Positions 8,335 through 16,772 of a DNA stretch of 36,517 bases are shown piece by piece. Position numbers and translations under genes: made by a program. The notes under the pieces were generated by a model. That model ran no database searches. It saw only the letters and a program-made list of their open reading frames with translations, and was not told where the DNA came from. The stretch lies in assembly GCA_031276635.1 (NCBI GenBank), contig JAISMU010000138.1, positions 1 to 36,517 of the forward strand. The letters are read 5' to 3'. The DNA is from Deltaproteobacteria bacterium (GTDB taxonomy: Bacteria; Desulfobacterota; Desulfarculia; Adiutricales; Adiutricaceae). Numbering within the stretch: the first letter of the stretch is position 1; each line of letters opens with the position of its first letter.

Positions 8335-11010
8335 ATGACCACTTTAGACTCTCTTAATCAGACCTGCCAGAATATCCGGCAAGCGACCTTGGCTGGCGAA
8401 AAGTGGCTGGCTGATAACGAAGCCGAGGTTGGCTCTCAGGAAGCCCTACGCAAAAGCCTCAGGCGCTCGGCCCGGCTCCTCAACACTTACGCGCAAGCGG
8501 CTGGCACCAAGGCCGGAGTGGCGGTCTTTGGGCCCAGCCAGGCTGGCAAGTCCACCCTCATCTCCTCGCTGGCCAAAGGGCCCTCAGGCTCTCTGAAGGT
8601 TGATTTCGGTCAATCGGTTCTTGACTACATGCTCCAGATCAATCCCGAGGGGGGTAATGAGACCACCGGCTTGGTCACCCGGTTTTCCTTGGATCGTTCC
8701 ATTGAGCCACCGGATCCCTTGATGCCAGTTTGCCTGAAGCTGTTCACGGAAATCGACATCATCAAGATCCTGGCCAACACTTTTTTCGCCGAGGCCAGGG
8801 GCGCGGTCAAAATGGAGCCAGAGACTTTCAAGAAGATTTTGGATGGCTTGGCCCAAAAGCCGCCGGCCTCAAGTCACCTTACTTTGGACGATATGGAGGA
8901 TCTGGCTGAGTATGTAAAAAAAATCTCCACTGATTATTCCTCTGGGGAGTTGTTGGAGGGCCATTTCTGGCCTCGGGCCATTGGTTTGGGGCAGCGCCTG
9001 GGTCTTGAGGACCGGGCCACCTTGTTCGGTCTTCTCTGGGGCAATTTGACCGAGTTCACCCTGTTGTACAAGAAACTATATAGTTCTCTGGAGCGGTTGG
9101 GCCATGATGAGATAGCTTTTTGCGGCTTAAACGCCCTGCATGAGCCGGAGTTGGGCGACCAAAGCCGGAAAAACAGCGTTCTGCATGTGGATCGACTTTT
9201 GGGCCTTTTGGATGACGTTGATGACCAGGTTATGGTGGTCGGCCTGGGAGGGAAAAAGGCCTCTCTTGCTCGGCCGGTCTTAAGCGCCCTGATCGCCGAG
9301 ATTCATGTCAAAGTGGTGGAAAAGCCCGGCGATTTCATGGATTACGCGGATATCCTGGATTTTCCCGGTTATCGGGCCCGGTCCAAACTGACGGACATCG
9401 CCAATGACATCAAGGCCCCCGATGTTTTGAAAACCTGTTTTCTGCGAGGCAAGGTTGCTTATCTGTTTGAGAGGTACTGCGCCCGCAACGAGATTACCGC
9501 CATGCTTTTGTGTGTGGCCGAGTCGGTGCAAAATAACCCGGATCTCCCTATAGTCATTGACAACTGGGTTAAAATTGCTCATGGCGAGTCCGCGGAGGAG
9601 CGTTTTGGCAAACCAGTCTGTCTTTTCATGGTTTTGACCAAGTTTGACCGGATGTTGGAAGTGGGGGCGGGCAGCACTGACACCATTACCCGTTGGGACA
9701 ACCGTTATAACGCCTCGTTCGTTCATTTTTTCGGCAATTTTGAGTGGGCAAAAGCCTGGGGCCGGCAAGGGAAAAATGAATTTCCATTTAACAATATCTT
9801 CTGGCTCATGAACCTGGATTACGCGGACGCTTTTTTCAACATTGACCGCGATGAGGCGACCAGAATCACCAGGTCCCTGGGTCTGCGGGCCGATCAAGCC
9901 AACTGGGTGGATAAGGTGCGCCAAGGGTATTTGGCCGCGGAGTCCACCAAAACGCATGTCAATGACCCTGAGGCGGCCTGGCGGGCTATAGTTGAGGGCT
10001 CCGATGGCGGGGCTAGCTATATTATCGAAAAGCTCACCCCGATCCTGGCCACGGAGTTAAAGCTCAACCAGTTGACTCACCTGACCTTGACTGAGTCGCG
10101 CCTGGTGGAAGGGAACCTGAAAAATTTTTATCAGGGTGGCGACAAGGATGAGGAGCGCAAGATCAAGGAAAATCAGTTTAAGAAGATTGCCGCCTATCTC
10201 AATAATCTCCAGCTCAAGTTGGCCAAATTTGGCCTTTTTCTGCGGTCGCTGATGATGTCGGACGCCGATTGTCATCTGATTTTCTCCCAATCGTTTTCTG
10301 AAAATGAGTATAAGGACGAGGAGCCGGCGGAGCCTCAACCAATGCCCGAGGTTGATCTGGAGTCCTTTCTTCTGGAGAGTTTGGCTCCGGATTCTCCCAG
10401 CGCTTCTTTGAGCCCCCCGACCCGAGTCACTGATTTCGCCGGCCTTTATCGTCGCCGCCTGGAGAACGCCTGGCAATCCCTTTTGGGGGAATTATTGTCT
10501 GACGCCCAGTTTTTGCGGCGCTTCAGTTTTCCCAGGGATATATTCCAGCAATTTATCGCCGAGCTTCTTCAGGGGGCCAAAAGGCTCAAGGTTCTGGACA
10601 CCATTGAGACTGAGCTGCGCCAGGCTTTGAGCTACACCAATGTCAACCCCGAGCGTTTGCTTTGGAAGCAAGGCCGCCTGGCCGCGACCTATCTTTCAGA
10701 GTTTGTCAATTTTCTGGGCCTTCCCCCCTCGCGGTTGTCGGACAAGGAAAGGACAGTTTCGGTCCTGGGCCAGGAGATGTTGCTGTTCGCCATACCCGAG
10801 GTCCCGGATGACTATCCCATTCTGCCTGACATTCAGTCCAATTATGATTTGCCTTTTTTTAAAGATTGGCTCAGGGCCCTTTATCGACTCATGATCCACA
10901 ACGTGGACTTCGCGGAGAAAAGCTACAACATTGAAGAAAACTCTCGCCTGGGCCAGATTATTCACGCCAACAGCGCGGCTCGGGCGGATTTAGGTGTTGA
11001 ACAAGGTTAG
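8335..11010 (+). CDS. srfC: SrfC family dynamin-like GTPase
   Basis: An 891-residue protein of the putative bacterial virulence factor family (Pfam Virul_Fac, PF10139). GTPase signatures are in order: Walker A/G1 GPSQAGKST (residues 66-74), G3 DFPG (about 342-345) and G4 TKFD (about 434). Long, mostly helical regions follow, and the layout resembles dynamin-like or TRAFAC GTPases. I choose ATG 8335 with GAGGG just upstream over the in-frame GTG 8326. It lies 131 bases after srfB and three bases before the next gene, so it is within the same transcription unit. It has no signal peptide, so it should act in the cytoplasm, perhaps at the membrane. GTP binding is inferred from motifs; the effector role is unknown. 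Confidence 0.88.
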   Translation: MTTLDSLNQTCQNIRQATLAGEKWLADNEAEVGSQEALRKSLRRSARLLNTYAQAAGTKAGVAVFGPSQAGKSTLISSLAKGPSGSLKVDFGQSVLDYMLQINPEGGNETTGLVTRFSLDRSIEPPDPLMPVCLKLFTEIDIIKILANTFFAEARGAVKMEPETFKKILDGLAQKPPASSHLTLDDMEDLAEYVKKISTDYSSGELLEGHFWPRAIGLGQRLGLEDRATLFGLLWGNLTEFTLLYKKLYSSLERLGHDEIAFCGLNALHEPELGDQSRKNSVLHVDRLLGLLDDVDDQVMVVGLGGKKASLARPVLSALIAEIHVKVVEKPGDFMDYADILDFPGYRARSKLTDIANDIKAPDVLKTCFLRGKVAYLFERYCARNEITAMLLCVAESVQNNPDLPIVIDNWVKIAHGESAEERFGKPVCLFMVLTKFDRMLEVGAGSTDTITRWDNRYNASFVHFFGNFEWAKAWGRQGKNEFPFNNIFWLMNLDYADAFFNIDRDEATRITRSLGLRADQANWVDKVRQGYLAAESTKTHVNDPEAAWRAIVEGSDGGASYIIEKLTPILATELKLNQLTHLTLTESRLVEGNLKNFYQGGDKDEERKIKENQFKKIAAYLNNLQLKLAKFGLFLRSLMMSDADCHLIFSQSFSENEYKDEEPAEPQPMPEVDLESFLLESLAPDSPSASLSPPTRVTDFAGLYRRRLENAWQSLLGELLSDAQFLRRFSFPRDIFQQFIAELLQGAKRLKVLDTIETELRQALSYTNVNPERLLWKQGRLAATYLSEFVNFLGLPPSRLSDKERTVSVLGQEMLLFAIPEVPDDYPILPDIQSNYDLPFFKDWLRALYRLMIHNVDFAEKSYNIEENSRLGQIIHANSAARADLGVEQG

Positions 11011-11013
11011 GCT

Positions 11014-12576
11014 ATGAAAGCGACTGTAAAAAATGATGACGTCAAGGGTCGTGGTTACGCCCTTTTGGTGATTAATTTCGCCGAAGGGGATGACAAGCCC
11101 AATAATGACGAGGTTTTTTCTGTGGCTGTCAAGAGTCACCCCTCCAATAAGTTCCTCCAGCTTCAGTCGGCGGAATCTGGCCCGCTTTGGCTAGAGGGCT
11201 CGGCGGTTTATTTTGACGCTCCTGTTCGCGAGTGGACTGGGTTGGAGCTGACTCTGGAGCTGGGGCCTTACATCACCAGCTCCTTTGAGGATAAGATCCA
11301 TTCTTTTTCCCTTAAGGGCTCCAGTTCCAGTTTTTCGGGGTTGAAGGCGGAAACTTATAAGATCTCCAAACCACCCCGGGAGATGGTTATCCAGTTGCCC
11401 ACGACCGTCGGAGGGACCTCGGGTGAGACCGCCGGGACTGGCGGGCCAGCCGTCCAACCCTCAACTGCCGCGACCGCCGAGACTGGCGGGCCAGCCGACC
11501 CAACCCCGATTGCCGCGACCGCCGAGACTGGCGGGTCAGCCGACCCAACCCCGGTTGCCGCGACCGCCGAGACTGGCGGGCCAGCCGCTCAACCCTCGGT
11601 TACCGCGAGCGGCGGAGCTAGCGGGTTAGCCGACCCAACCCCGGTTACCGCGATTGCCGAGACTGGCGGGCCAGCCGCTCAACCCCCGGTTACCGCGAGC
11701 GGCGGAGCTAACGGTTCAGCCGACCAACCCCCGGTTGCCGCGAGCGGCGGGACTAAAGAGTCCGGAGTCTCAGGTCCCTCAGGGAGTGGCTCGGAGCCGC
11801 CTCAAGGGACGTCAGAAGCGACTGATTTCAATCAATTGCGGAAGAATAAAGAGCCTGACCAACCTTGGTCTCCTGGTCCATGGTCGCCGCCTCCCAAGGG
11901 GGAGAAATCACGGGTGGCCCTGGTGGTTTTCCCCATTGTGGCGGCACTCCTGCTGGCTGGGGTAGGGGCTTGGCTCTTTTTCTTTAAGGATAAAGGGGAG
12001 GCGCCTGAGTCCAGCTCCCAGGTCGAGACCGCTAAATTAGAGCCGAGTCAGCCGGAGGGGACTCCCTCAAGTCCGGCCAGCCAGGCTCCTCAGGGCTCGC
12101 CGGGCGAGCCATCTAAACCCTCGCCCGACCAGAACGCCGGCCAATCAGCCGCGGATCCCTCGAAAGCCCCTTCCAAAGAGGCTGGCCAAAAAAAGCTCAC
12201 CCCTGTTGACGAAGCCCGAAAGTTGCTGCGTGAGGGAGCTCCAGAGGCAGAGCTCGTGGCCGCGGTGAAAAGACTGGACGGGCAACCCGGAGCTGAGGAC
12301 GCGGTTTTTATTATTTTAAGAAAATTGGCTCCTTCCTCCCCAGAGTATCGGATGCGGTTCGCGGCCTTCTATGACCCTTTGGACACGCGCCCCGCCGGCT
12401 CGGTGCCCAAGAACGCCAAGCACGCCTATGACGAGTATGAGGAGGCCAAAAAAGCTGGCGTTAAGAGCGCCGCCGATCGCCAGGACGCCCTTTTGGAATG
12501 GGCTGAGGCACGTGAGGGCAGTGCCGATGAGGGCGTCAGAGAGCTTTTGAGGGTGTTGGATAAGGATTTGTTTTAA
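11014..12576 (+). CDS. Tandem-paralogue membrane protein with repeat linker (copy 1)
   Basis: A 520-residue protein with no family I recognise. Layout: a compact N-terminal domain of about 125 residues beginning MKATVKNDD, probably beta-rich; a low-complexity linker made of seven 15-residue units; one membrane segment near residues 300-324; a Pro/Ser/Gln-rich spacer; and a conserved C-terminal helical domain of about 130 residues (LTPVDEARKLLR, PGAEDAVF, NAKHAYDEYE). It has no signal peptide, so the N-terminal domain is probably cytoplasmic and the C-terminal domain periplasmic. Copy 2 at 12764 shares both end domains but not the linker. It starts three bases after the srfC stop, implying a role tied to SrfC. 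Confidence 0.8.
   Translation: MKATVKNDDVKGRGYALLVINFAEGDDKPNNDEVFSVAVKSHPSNKFLQLQSAESGPLWLEGSAVYFDAPVREWTGLELTLELGPYITSSFEDKIHSFSLKGSSSSFSGLKAETYKISKPPREMVIQLPTTVGGTSGETAGTGGPAVQPSTAATAETGGPADPTPIAATAETGGSADPTPVAATAETGGPAAQPSVTASGGASGLADPTPVTAIAETGGPAAQPPVTASGGANGSADQPPVAASGGTKESGVSGPSGSGSEPPQGTSEATDFNQLRKNKEPDQPWSPGPWSPPPKGEKSRVALVVFPIVAALLLAGVGAWLFFFKDKGEAPESSSQVETAKLEPSQPEGTPSSPASQAPQGSPGEPSKPSPDQNAGQSAADPSKAPSKEAGQKKLTPVDEARKLLREGAPEAELVAAVKRLDGQPGAEDAVFIILRKLAPSSPEYRMRFAAFYDPLDTRPAGSVPKNAKHAYDEYEEAKKAGVKSAADRQDALLEWAEAREGSADEGVRELLRVLDKDLF
11422..11736 (+). repeat. Seven 45-bp in-frame tandem repeats
   Basis: Seven consecutive 45-base units (boundaries at 11467, 11512, 11557, 11602, 11647 and 11692) encode 15-residue versions of AATAETGGPADPTPV. 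Units diverge by a few residues, with an alternating TASGG variant, suggesting older units plus recent copying. They form the flexible linker of the membrane protein between its N-terminal domain and membrane segment. Confidence 0.9.
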
Positions 12577-12727
12577 ATTGTCATTTCAGATATGTCTCAA
12601 GATAATTGGCTTAACGCCAGGCGACTTTTAAAAAAAATGGCGATGAGGAAGTGGAATTTTTTTTGGGAAAAACGATAATATCAGGGAAAACTTGTGGCCT
12701 GGCCAGCTTAACTCCTCCGGTCCGGCG

Positions 12728-12763
12728 AGTCGAGCGTGATTGGGTGTGGAACAGGGTTAGCCT
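12728..12763 (+). pseudogene. Copied tail of srfC in front of the second paralogue
   Basis: The 36 bases before ATG 12764 align with the last 36 bases of srfC plus its spacer (about 10979-11013), including the words GAACAGGGTTAG-CCTATG against GAACAAGGTTAG-GCTATG. This shows that the tandem duplication creating the gene at 12764 began inside the srfC 3' end. The remaining gap from 12577 to 12727 contains no gene I can support. Confidence 0.75.
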
Positions 12764-13972
12764 ATGAAAGCGACTGTGAGAAATGATGATGACAAAGGCC
12801 GCGGTCACGCTCTGCTCATTATCCATTTCACCGATGAGGACGACAAGCCCCATAAAGATGAGACCTTTTCCTTAGCCGTCCGCAGCCATCCCTCCAAGAC
12901 CTTTCTCCAACCCCCGGGGGCTGGGGCGTTGTGGATGGCGGGCTCGGAGACCTATATTCCAGTGAAGGCTCGCGAGTGGGATGGCCAGGATCTGATCTTG
13001 GAGCTGGGGCCTTATTTCACTAACGCTTTTGTGGACAAGATTCATTTTTTTTTCCTGAAGGGCTCTTTCTCCAATTTTCCGAGCGTCAAGGCCGAAACTT
13101 ACAAAGTCTGGAAGCCGCTTCGGGATATGAACATTGATTTGCCGTTACCTCCCCAGGTCTCGGGTTTCGAGGAGACCCCAGACGATTCCACAAAGGTCAA
13201 TCGGCCTGAGCCCACCCCCAGCCCTGAGGACGATTCTCTGGAGCCTATCGATGATTTCACTCCACCCCCGCCGCCCCCTGAGCTTGAGCCGCCGGTGCCT
13301 GTGCCGGCGACCCCAGAGCAGCCCAAACCGGCGGAGACGCCAAAATTAAGCCTGGAAAAGAAACTCCTGCCGCCAACCCAGCCGCCAACCCAGCCGCCGA
13401 CTCGGCCCCCGAGTCCCCGGGGCCGGCGACTGGCTTGGCCTATTTTATTGGTTCTCTTGATTTTGGCCGGGGTGGGGGGTTGGCTCTATTATGACCAAAA
13501 GAAAACCCCGGAGCCGCCCGCGACGCCTCGGCTTGAGGAGCCACCGGCGGCCCCCGTTAAGCCCGATGAGCCGCCTCCGCCGACCCAGGGCCCGCTTTTA
13601 CCTTTGGATGAGGCCAGAAAATTATTGCGTGACAAGGCCCCGGAGGCCGACCTCCTGGCCGCGGTCGATCGCTTCGATGGGATACCTGGAGCCGAGGACG
13701 CGGTTTTTCTGCTTTTAAGGCGGTTGGCTCCCACCTCCGCCGACCGTCAGGCTCGCTTCGCGGCTTTTTTTGATCCCCTGGACCAGCGGCCCAGTGGCTC
13801 TGTCCAAAAAAACGCCAAGGATGCCTATGACGAGTACGAGTTGGCCAAAAAGGCTGGGGATCAGACAGCGACCGCCCGTCAGGAAGCTCTGGTGAATTGG
13901 GCCAAAGCCCCGGAAAACAAGGACAATGCGGGGGCTAGGGACCTTTTGAAGATGTTGAATAAGGGCTTGTGA
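12764..13972 (+). CDS. Tandem-paralogue membrane protein (copy 2)
   Basis: A 402-residue paralogue of the protein at 11014. The N-terminal domain (MKATVRNDDDKGRG, about 125 residues) and the C-terminal domain (LPLDEARKLLR, GAEDAVF, NAKDAYDEYE) are conserved. The linker is replaced by acidic Pro-rich sequence with PPTQ repeats, and the membrane segment is near residues 222-245 (WPILLVLLILAGVGGWLYY). Conservation of both ends across a hypervariable linker suggests that the two folded domains are functional on opposite membrane faces. The start is fixed by its match to copy 1. It sits between copy 1 and the vWA gene on the same strand. Function is not recognised. Confidence 0.8.
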   Translation: MKATVRNDDDKGRGHALLIIHFTDEDDKPHKDETFSLAVRSHPSKTFLQPPGAGALWMAGSETYIPVKAREWDGQDLILELGPYFTNAFVDKIHFFFLKGSFSNFPSVKAETYKVWKPLRDMNIDLPLPPQVSGFEETPDDSTKVNRPEPTPSPEDDSLEPIDDFTPPPPPPELEPPVPVPATPEQPKPAETPKLSLEKKLLPPTQPPTQPPTRPPSPRGRRLAWPILLVLLILAGVGGWLYYDQKKTPEPPATPRLEEPPAAPVKPDEPPPPTQGPLLPLDEARKLLRDKAPEADLLAAVDRFDGIPGAEDAVFLLLRRLAPTSADRQARFAAFFDPLDQRPSGSVQKNAKDAYDEYELAKKAGDQTATARQEALVNWAKAPENKDNAGARDLLKMLNKGL

Positions 13973-14016
13973 TTAGTTGTCTCTTTTAGCCTATTAGGGG
14001 CGAATGGACTTAAAAT

Positions 14017-16017
14017 ATGGCAAAGTTTAAAATTTCTTTTTGGCTGTTCGTGTTATTGGCGGTTTTCTGGTCATTGGCTCCAGACCTGGCCCTGGGCGAA
14101 GAGCCGATACTCATGCCGGGCAAGAAAACCCTGTATCAGAAAGTCATCACACACCCTGGAGCGGCCCGTTACTCCACGCCTGGCGGTCAATCCCAGGGCC
14201 CCTTGGTCCCTTTTTCGGTGCTTTATCTTTATGGCCGGAAAATGGTTAATGGCCGTTTGTGGATCAATTGCGCGGGTAACACCACAGGCGAGGATAAGTT
14301 CTGGGTCCCGCACGATTTGACCTCGGAATGGAAACAGTCCCTGGTTCTGGTCCTGGCTCATCGGGCCACTCGCGAACCGATATTGTTCTTCAAGAACAAA
14401 GAGGACCTGGTCAGTATCGCCTCCAATCCCAACATCGCCAACACCATGGACCAATTGGCCAAAAAATTTCAGGATTATAAGGAAGCGGGCCAGGACCCCC
14501 CGGAAAACTTTCCTGTGGGGGCCATGGAGCCCCCCGAAGAAGAGGGGGCTGTGCCGCACGACAAGTTCTACCTCATACCTATTTTGAGTCATGATTTCAC
14601 TTTTGAGACGGTCAAATTCCTAGAGGTAGCCTCCATTAACCCCGCCATCTCACCAGAGGGGGACGATCCCGAGGAGGGAGACTCTCGCCCGTCCCCGCCT
14701 GAGGACCGGGTTACCAACGCCATCGCCTTTGTCATAGACACCACCATTTCCATGGGGCCTTACATTGAGGAGTGTCGGGAGTTGACGCGGCGGATTTACG
14801 ACCGAGTCATGGATTCTGGGCAAGGAGCTAACGTGGCCATTGGGGTGGTGGCTTTTCGCAGCAGCGTTCTGGCCACCCCGGGAATAGAGTACACCACTAA
14901 GATCATCTCGCCCTTGCTGACGGCTATGGACCGCGACGAGCTTGAGGACGCCCTGGACGAGGTGGAGGAGGCCAAAGTCTCCACCCACGCTTACGCCGAG
15001 GATTCCTTGGCTGGCTTGAATACGGCCATTGAGCAGCTCGATTGGAACCCTTATCGTGGGCGGATCATCTTTCTGTTGACTGACGCTGGCCCTTTGAAAT
15101 TAGACGATCCCTTCAACTCCACCCCCGCCACGCCAGACACGATTTACGAAAAAGCCAAAGTTAAGAATATCAAGATCGTGCCCATTCACATCAAGGCCCC
15201 GGCCGGCAGCAATAATCACAATGAGGCCGAGCGGGCTTACCGGGCTATGGCTTTTGGCGAGGATGATGACTCAACCTACTCGGATATTCTGGCCGCCAAC
15301 CCCACGATGGGGGCGGAGAATTTTGACGAGGTCGCCAGCGAGATCATTTTACGCATGGAAGAGGAGCTTTTCGAGGTTCCCGCGGAAAAAAGAGGAGCTC
15401 CCCCAGAAAAGTTAACGCCCCAGAAGAAGAAGGCGGCTAACATTGGGGCCATTCTGGGCCATTCCATTAAGCTGGATTATCTGGGCGCGCGCAACAAAGC
15501 CAAGGTCCCTCATATGGAAAAATCCTGGATTTATGATCTGGATCTGGGCAAACTCGATCAGACCGATCCTCATCGCGTCCGGACTGTGGAAGTGGCTGTG
15601 CTTCTGTCAAAAAACCAACTCAGCGCCCTGGCCCGCCAATTGAAAATAATCCTAGCCAAGGCTGAGGAAAACATGACCTCTCAGTCGATGGATTTTTTCC
15701 GCAACATTCTGTCCGCCTCGGCCCAAATCAGTCGGGACCCTGGCCAGTTTTCTCTGACCCCGGAAACCACCTTGGCTGAGTTGGGGGGATTGGGGGAGTT
15801 TCTGGAGGATCTGCCATATAAAAGCCGGATCATGGGTTTGACTGAGTCCCAGTGGTACAACATGAGCCCCGGCGAGCAGGACGCCTTTGTGCGAGCCATC
15901 AAGGCCCGTTTGCAGGCATATGACGAGTATGACAAAGATGTGGATCTCTGGGCCAAGTTTGACAAGAAAAACGATGGCGAGTGGCTTTATCGGGTGCCTT
16001 TGACCATGATGCCCTGA
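14017..16017 (+). CDS. Secreted vWA-domain protein resembling the periplasmic half of PpkA, no kinase
   Basis: A 666-residue protein with a cleavable-looking signal peptide (about residues 1-27, ending ALG). The N-terminal part (about 35-115) looks SH3-like and ends in an SEWKQSL block. A von Willebrand factor A domain starts near residue 235 with AFVIDTTISMGPYI, giving a variant MIDAS Asp241-x-Thr243-x-Ser245; Thr323 (STHAYAED) and Asp356 (LLTDAG) are plausible further metal ligands. In Pseudomonas PpkA, a cytoplasmic Thr kinase is followed by a membrane segment and a periplasmic vWA region, and TagQRST acts upstream of it. Here the kinase and membrane anchor are absent and the protein is exported directly. 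TagT-, TagS- and TagR-like genes follow immediately, supporting the PpkA-like reading. Confidence 0.75.
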   Translation: MAKFKISFWLFVLLAVFWSLAPDLALGEEPILMPGKKTLYQKVITHPGAARYSTPGGQSQGPLVPFSVLYLYGRKMVNGRLWINCAGNTTGEDKFWVPHDLTSEWKQSLVLVLAHRATREPILFFKNKEDLVSIASNPNIANTMDQLAKKFQDYKEAGQDPPENFPVGAMEPPEEEGAVPHDKFYLIPILSHDFTFETVKFLEVASINPAISPEGDDPEEGDSRPSPPEDRVTNAIAFVIDTTISMGPYIEECRELTRRIYDRVMDSGQGANVAIGVVAFRSSVLATPGIEYTTKIISPLLTAMDRDELEDALDEVEEAKVSTHAYAEDSLAGLNTAIEQLDWNPYRGRIIFLLTDAGPLKLDDPFNSTPATPDTIYEKAKVKNIKIVPIHIKAPAGSNNHNEAERAYRAMAFGEDDDSTYSDILAANPTMGAENFDEVASEIILRMEEELFEVPAEKRGAPPEKLTPQKKKAANIGAILGHSIKLDYLGARNKAKVPHMEKSWIYDLDLGKLDQTDPHRVRTVEVAVLLSKNQLSALARQLKIILAKAEENMTSQSMDFFRNILSASAQISRDPGQFSLTPETTLAELGGLGEFLEDLPYKSRIMGLTESQWYNMSPGEQDAFVRAIKARLQAYDEYDKDVDLWAKFDKKNDGEWLYRVPLTMMP

Positions 16018-16037
16018 GGCCAGGGGGAGGCCGGTTT

Positions 16038-16769
16038 GTGACCGATGAGCCTATTCTGGTTTTTGACCAGGTTTTGAAAAAACGTCTGGGTGGTCGCGGT
16101 TATCAGCTTCTGGTGGAGAATTTTGAAATCCGACCGCGCGACCGGCTGGCCCTTATTGGCGACTCCGGTAGTGGCAAAAGCACTCTGCTGGATCTGGCCG
16201 CCCTGATTTTGCGCCCAGACTCGGCCAAGGGTTTTCTCTGGCGGCCCCAGGCTCCCAACTCGGCAGATTTGGGGCGAGCCTGGGAAAAAAAGGAAGTTTT
16301 TCGCTTTGAAAAAATCCGCCGTCAGGAGCTCGGGTACGTGACCCAGACCGGGGGACTTTTGCCATTTCTTTCCGTGCGGGACAACATTCTGCTGCCGGCT
16401 AAGTTGAAAAAATGTGGGCCGGCGGCCTTGGGGCGCCTCTCAAGTTTAGCCCAGGAGCTGAAAATTGAGGGGCTTCTGGGCAAGAGGCCGGCCAAACTGT
16501 CGGTCGGGCAGAGACAGCGCTGCGCCATCGCCCGGGCTCTCATTCATGAGCCCAGCCTCATTCTGGCCGATGAGCCCACCGCCTCCCTGGATCCACCCAC
16601 GGCTCGCCAGGCTTTGGAGCTTTTGCTGACCCTCAGCCAGGGCCAGGCCCTGGTCATCGCCACCCATAATCTGGGACTGATAAAGGACAAGGGATTTACG
16701 GTTTATCAGGTCATCTGCGAGGAGAACGATCCAGAGCGGCCGGTCGAGGCCAGGTTGATTCAGCTTTAA
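16038..16769 (+). CDS. TagT-like ABC transporter ATPase
   Basis: A 243-residue ABC ATPase of the LolD/MacB type. Walker A GDSGSGKST (residues 41-49), Q-loop YVTQTG, signature LSVGQRQR (near residue 153; Val in place of the usual Gly), Walker B LILADEPTASLD and H-loop ATHN are all intact. I take GTG 16038, with GGGGAGG upstream, rather than the longer frame overlapping the vWA gene. It is followed within four bases by an FtsX-type permease, its obvious partner. The order vWA, ATPase, permease, FGE-fold protein parallels tag genes of type VI clusters (TagT, TagS, TagR next to PpkA). Such ATPases usually drive mechanotransmission or lipoprotein handling rather than small-molecule transport. Confidence 0.85.
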   Translation: MTDEPILVFDQVLKKRLGGRGYQLLVENFEIRPRDRLALIGDSGSGKSTLLDLAALILRPDSAKGFLWRPQAPNSADLGRAWEKKEVFRFEKIRRQELGYVTQTGGLLPFLSVRDNILLPAKLKKCGPAALGRLSSLAQELKIEGLLGKRPAKLSVGQRQRCAIARALIHEPSLILADEPTASLDPPTARQALELLLTLSQGQALVIATHNLGLIKDKGFTVYQVICEENDPERPVEARLIQL

Positions 16770-16772
16770 CCT

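Noticed and set aside
11423-11629. Open frame in the second + frame over the 45-bp repeats (RLAGQPTQP-type repeats)
   Set aside because: 45 is a multiple of three, so all frames repeat and stay open. The annotated frame continues into conserved domains on both sides, and this one does not.
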